DNA of 64,000 nucleotides, taken from Bacillota bacterium (GTDB lineage: Bacteria > Bacillota > Clostridia > Christensenellales > CAG-138). Where the stretch lies: contig JAEXEN010000038.1 of the NCBI GenBank assembly GCA_023400985.1, forward strand, positions 248,001 through 312,000, in the 5' to 3' direction. The notes below the pieces were generated by a model. It saw only the letters and a list, made by a program, of their open reading frames with translations, searched no databases and had not been told where the DNA came from. The translations under genes were made by a program, and so were the position numbers. This document shows positions 62,668-64,000 of this stretch, piece after piece; position 1 is the stretch's first letter; the number at the start of each line of letters is the position of its first letter.

Positions 62668-62880
62668 ATGAGTATATCTTTGAAGGCAGCGCGTGTAAAT
62701 GCGGGATATACACAGGACTCTGCAGCCAAGAAATTGGGCATTTCTGTGTCTACGCTTGCGAATTATGAAAAGGGAAAGACAGAGCCAGGATATTCAACCA
62801 TTCGTAAAATGGTTGAGGTTTATAAAGTGTCAATGGATGATCTGAATTTTTGTCGTAAGTTACCGTTTAACAGTAATTGA
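62668..62880 (+). CDS. XRE-family Cro-like regulator
   Basis: A 70-residue HTH protein (LKAARVNAGYTQDSAAKKLGISVSTLANYEKGKTEPG across about residues 5-40, the XRE pattern) that starts behind GGGGAGGTG. It is divergent from the CI-like repressor and its end overlaps a second operator copy, fitting a lysis/lysogeny-style switch. Confidence 0.9.
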   Translation: MSISLKAARVNAGYTQDSAAKKLGISVSTLANYEKGKTEPGYSTIRKMVEVYKVSMDDLNFCRKLPFNSN

Positions 62881-62954
62881 GCGTTATTCACAAGAGATAT
62901 TACGGTGCGTGACACGTACCAAACAAACCAATAGAGAAAGGAATTGATTTTCAC

Positions 62955-63323
62955 ATGATGTGGTGGGTAGTTTTGGGGGTGCTTGTTGTAGCATCAGTGG
63001 TCTTCTTTGCCGTTAACCATTACCGTAACACTTGGGAAGAGTGGCCGGTTGCGTGCGGCGCAACGAGTTGCATACTGGCGATGGTTGTACTTCTTACATG
63101 CATAGTTGGTAGCCTCTCGACATCCATCAAAATTGATCGGTTTGAGCGAGCAAAAGCATACGTCGAAACACGTTTACCGGGCGATCCCCTTGAAGACGTT
63201 GCGCTTACAAACAAAAAGATTGAGCTAAACGAATGGCTATTTGATGCACAAGCACGCAAAACGACCTATGGCACTTGGTCATTTTACCCCGAATCCGTAC
63301 TTGAGCTTGAACCTATAAAGTGA
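62955..63323 (+). CDS. Small membrane protein of the element
   Basis: A 122-residue protein with two membrane helices (about 2-20 and 33-55) and a soluble C-terminal part (AKAYVETRLPGDPLEDVALTN...). Not recognised. SD AAAGGAA is somewhat far from the ATG. Confidence 0.6.
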   Translation: MMWWVVLGVLVVASVVFFAVNHYRNTWEEWPVACGATSCILAMVVLLTCIVGSLSTSIKIDRFERAKAYVETRLPGDPLEDVALTNKKIELNEWLFDAQARKTTYGTWSFYPESVLELEPIK

Positions 63324-63378
63324 TGCGTCGGGACGCAACCGTATTATCCAACTTTAAGCGTTTGAAAGGAGAAAGACC

Positions 63379-63576
63379 ATGAAAGTAACAATCGATGCCG
63401 GAACATGGGGTAGCACAACAGAACCCAACACAGTAGAAGATGCGTTGGACGTAATCTCTGCCGCAATAAGCGAAAAGACAATTTCTGTGTATGTGCGTAT
63501 TCATGATGAAACGTGCGATAGCCATGCAAATTCGGAATCAACGGGGCGTCATATGGAGATGGGAAGCGGCGGTTAA
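63379..63576 (+). CDS. Small unknown protein of the element
   Basis: A 65-residue protein behind AAAGGAG, beginning MKVTIDAGTWGSTTEPNTVE. It has a short beta-helix-beta look; no family recognised. Its end overlaps the convergent Cas2-like gene by four bases. Confidence 0.55.
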   Translation: MKVTIDAGTWGSTTEPNTVEDALDVISAAISEKTISVYVRIHDETCDSHANSESTGRHMEMGSGG

Positions 63577-63833
63577 GAATTTAGCCAGTCAGATACTGTT
63601 TTCGGCAGATTGACGGCGGCCCACCCGTCGAAAGCACAAACAAACAGCCTGTCGTTACTGTCGATGTATCGTTTGAGGTTGTCGCGAATTTGCGCATCAG
63701 TTGATGGCGTATTAATAGCCCAGCAAGATTCGCAGATTTTAGCCCAGTTGCCATAGGCTTGGATAGCAGCTATCAAATCATCGTAGTTTCTGCCAGGAGT
63801 GCATAGGTCGTAGTTGATTAAATGCTTTCCCAT
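63573..63833 (-). CDS. SinR-family / Cas2-fold-like small protein
   Basis: An 86-residue protein starting MGKHLINYDLCTPGRNYDDL with YGNWAKICESCWAINT, NDRLFVCAFDGWAAV following. This is the pattern of small proteins annotated as SinR-family, thought to have a ferredoxin-like Cas2-type fold. No cas genes or repeats are nearby. AAAGG precedes ATG 63833; an in-frame ATG at 63899 is less likely. Similarity is from memory and should be tested. Confidence 0.6.
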   Translation of the reverse strand: MGKHLINYDLCTPGRNYDDLIAAIQAYGNWAKICESCWAINTPSTDAQIRDNLKRYIDSNDRLFVCAFDGWAAVNLPKTVSDWLNS

Positions 63834-63917
63834 ATATAGCCTTTCTGCACGGTCCCATCTCCATGGGAGGATAATATCAAAATAAACGACACGTTTCAAC
63901 AGAAAGGAGGCTATGCC

Positions 63918-64000
63918 GTGACCTTACGTGAGATCGAGGCAATGCCGCAAGAGTTTCTAACACCAAAGCAAGTGGCAACGGCCATAGGTACAGACCCGAA
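63918..64000 (+). CDS. Partial gene: probable HTH/excisionase-type DNA-binding protein
   Basis: GTG 63918 follows AAAGGAGG. The 27 residues visible (TLREIEAMPQEFLTPKQVAT and onward) match the N-terminus of MerR/excisionase-like HTH proteins, where FLTPKQVA begins the helix. It runs off the window. Only the start is seen. Confidence 0.6.
   Translation, partial: MTLREIEAMPQEFLTPKQVATAIGTDP

Larger units (their letters stand above)
59466..64000. mobile_element. Left part of an integrated mobile element (phage-like or ICE-like)
   Basis: From tRNA-Pro to the window end the sequence turns AT-richer and carries an integrase, an XRE repressor/Cro pair with operators, several small unknown genes and a probable HTH/excisionase start. 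No structural phage or conjugation gene is seen yet. The right end lies outside the window. Confidence 0.75.

Overview
The window is a chromosomal segment of a spore-forming Clostridia-type Firmicute. Basis: the complete spoIIIA operon, spoIVB-spo0A, spoIVFA-spoIVFB and a ytfJ-dacF pair; the conserved Firmicutes order spoIIIA / asp23 / nusB-folD-xseAB-ispA-tlyA / argR-recN-spoIVB-spo0A; a Clostridia-style ispH-rpsA fusion; strong Shine-Dalgarno (SD) sites; and frequent TTG and GTG starts. Most of the window is visibly GC-rich, while the last 4.5 kb and the stretch just before it are more AT-rich. Genus cannot be fixed from the sequence alone.

Layout. 1-5164: a membrane protein (5' end possibly outside) and spoIIIAA-AH, which builds the mother-cell side of the feeding-tube channel; SpoIIIAF is reduced to 57 residues. 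5246-14403: asp23/amaP/DUF2273 envelope-stress genes, nusB, folD, xseAB, ispA, tlyA, nadK, argR, recN. 14480-16661: spoIVB and spo0A. 16745-24263: deoB, a DacF-like pseudoenzyme, an M50 protease, scpAB, DUF2953, ytfJ, an intact dacF and an rsuA/rluB-type pseudouridine synthase. 24437-26870: a biotin-dependent decarboxylase/carboxyltransferase set whose gamma-like subunit has a triplicated motif. 27104-34186: surE, then an RpiR regulator leading cmk, plsC and ispH-rpsA; the fusion contains what looks like a private promoter and start for the S1 half. 34211-37663 (minus): a two-component system followed by a CrtO-like acyltransferase and an MGDG-synthase-like glycosyltransferase, plausibly one envelope-lipid operon. 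37831-40148: ArsR regulator and P1B metal ATPase. 40209-43520: a DUF3810 putative metallopeptidase, a membrane-anchored protein and pgi. 43714-51968: orphan binding lipoprotein, rodA, spoIVFAB, a radical-SAM/DUF2344 pair and RNase G. 52064-59298: MarR with a heterodimeric ABC exporter, a GNAT enzyme, a lipoprotein and a YdeI-like protein.

59389-64000: tRNA-Pro(GGG) followed at once by a tyrosine integrase, the left end of an integrated element that runs past the window. It carries an unknown membrane protein, a CI/Cro-like switch with palindromic operators, several small proteins, a Cas2-fold-like (SinR-family) protein and the start of a probable HTH/excisionase gene.

The least explained structure is a dispersed non-coding repeat with inverted ends (7087-7275 and 44825-45099, with possible short relatives at 6300-6339 and 5164-5180). 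Its two copies share about 70 bp at one end and about 78 bp at the other but have different, strongly foldable centres; the ends of copy B can be drawn as a 7-bp acceptor-like stem plus a perfect T-arm-like hairpin.
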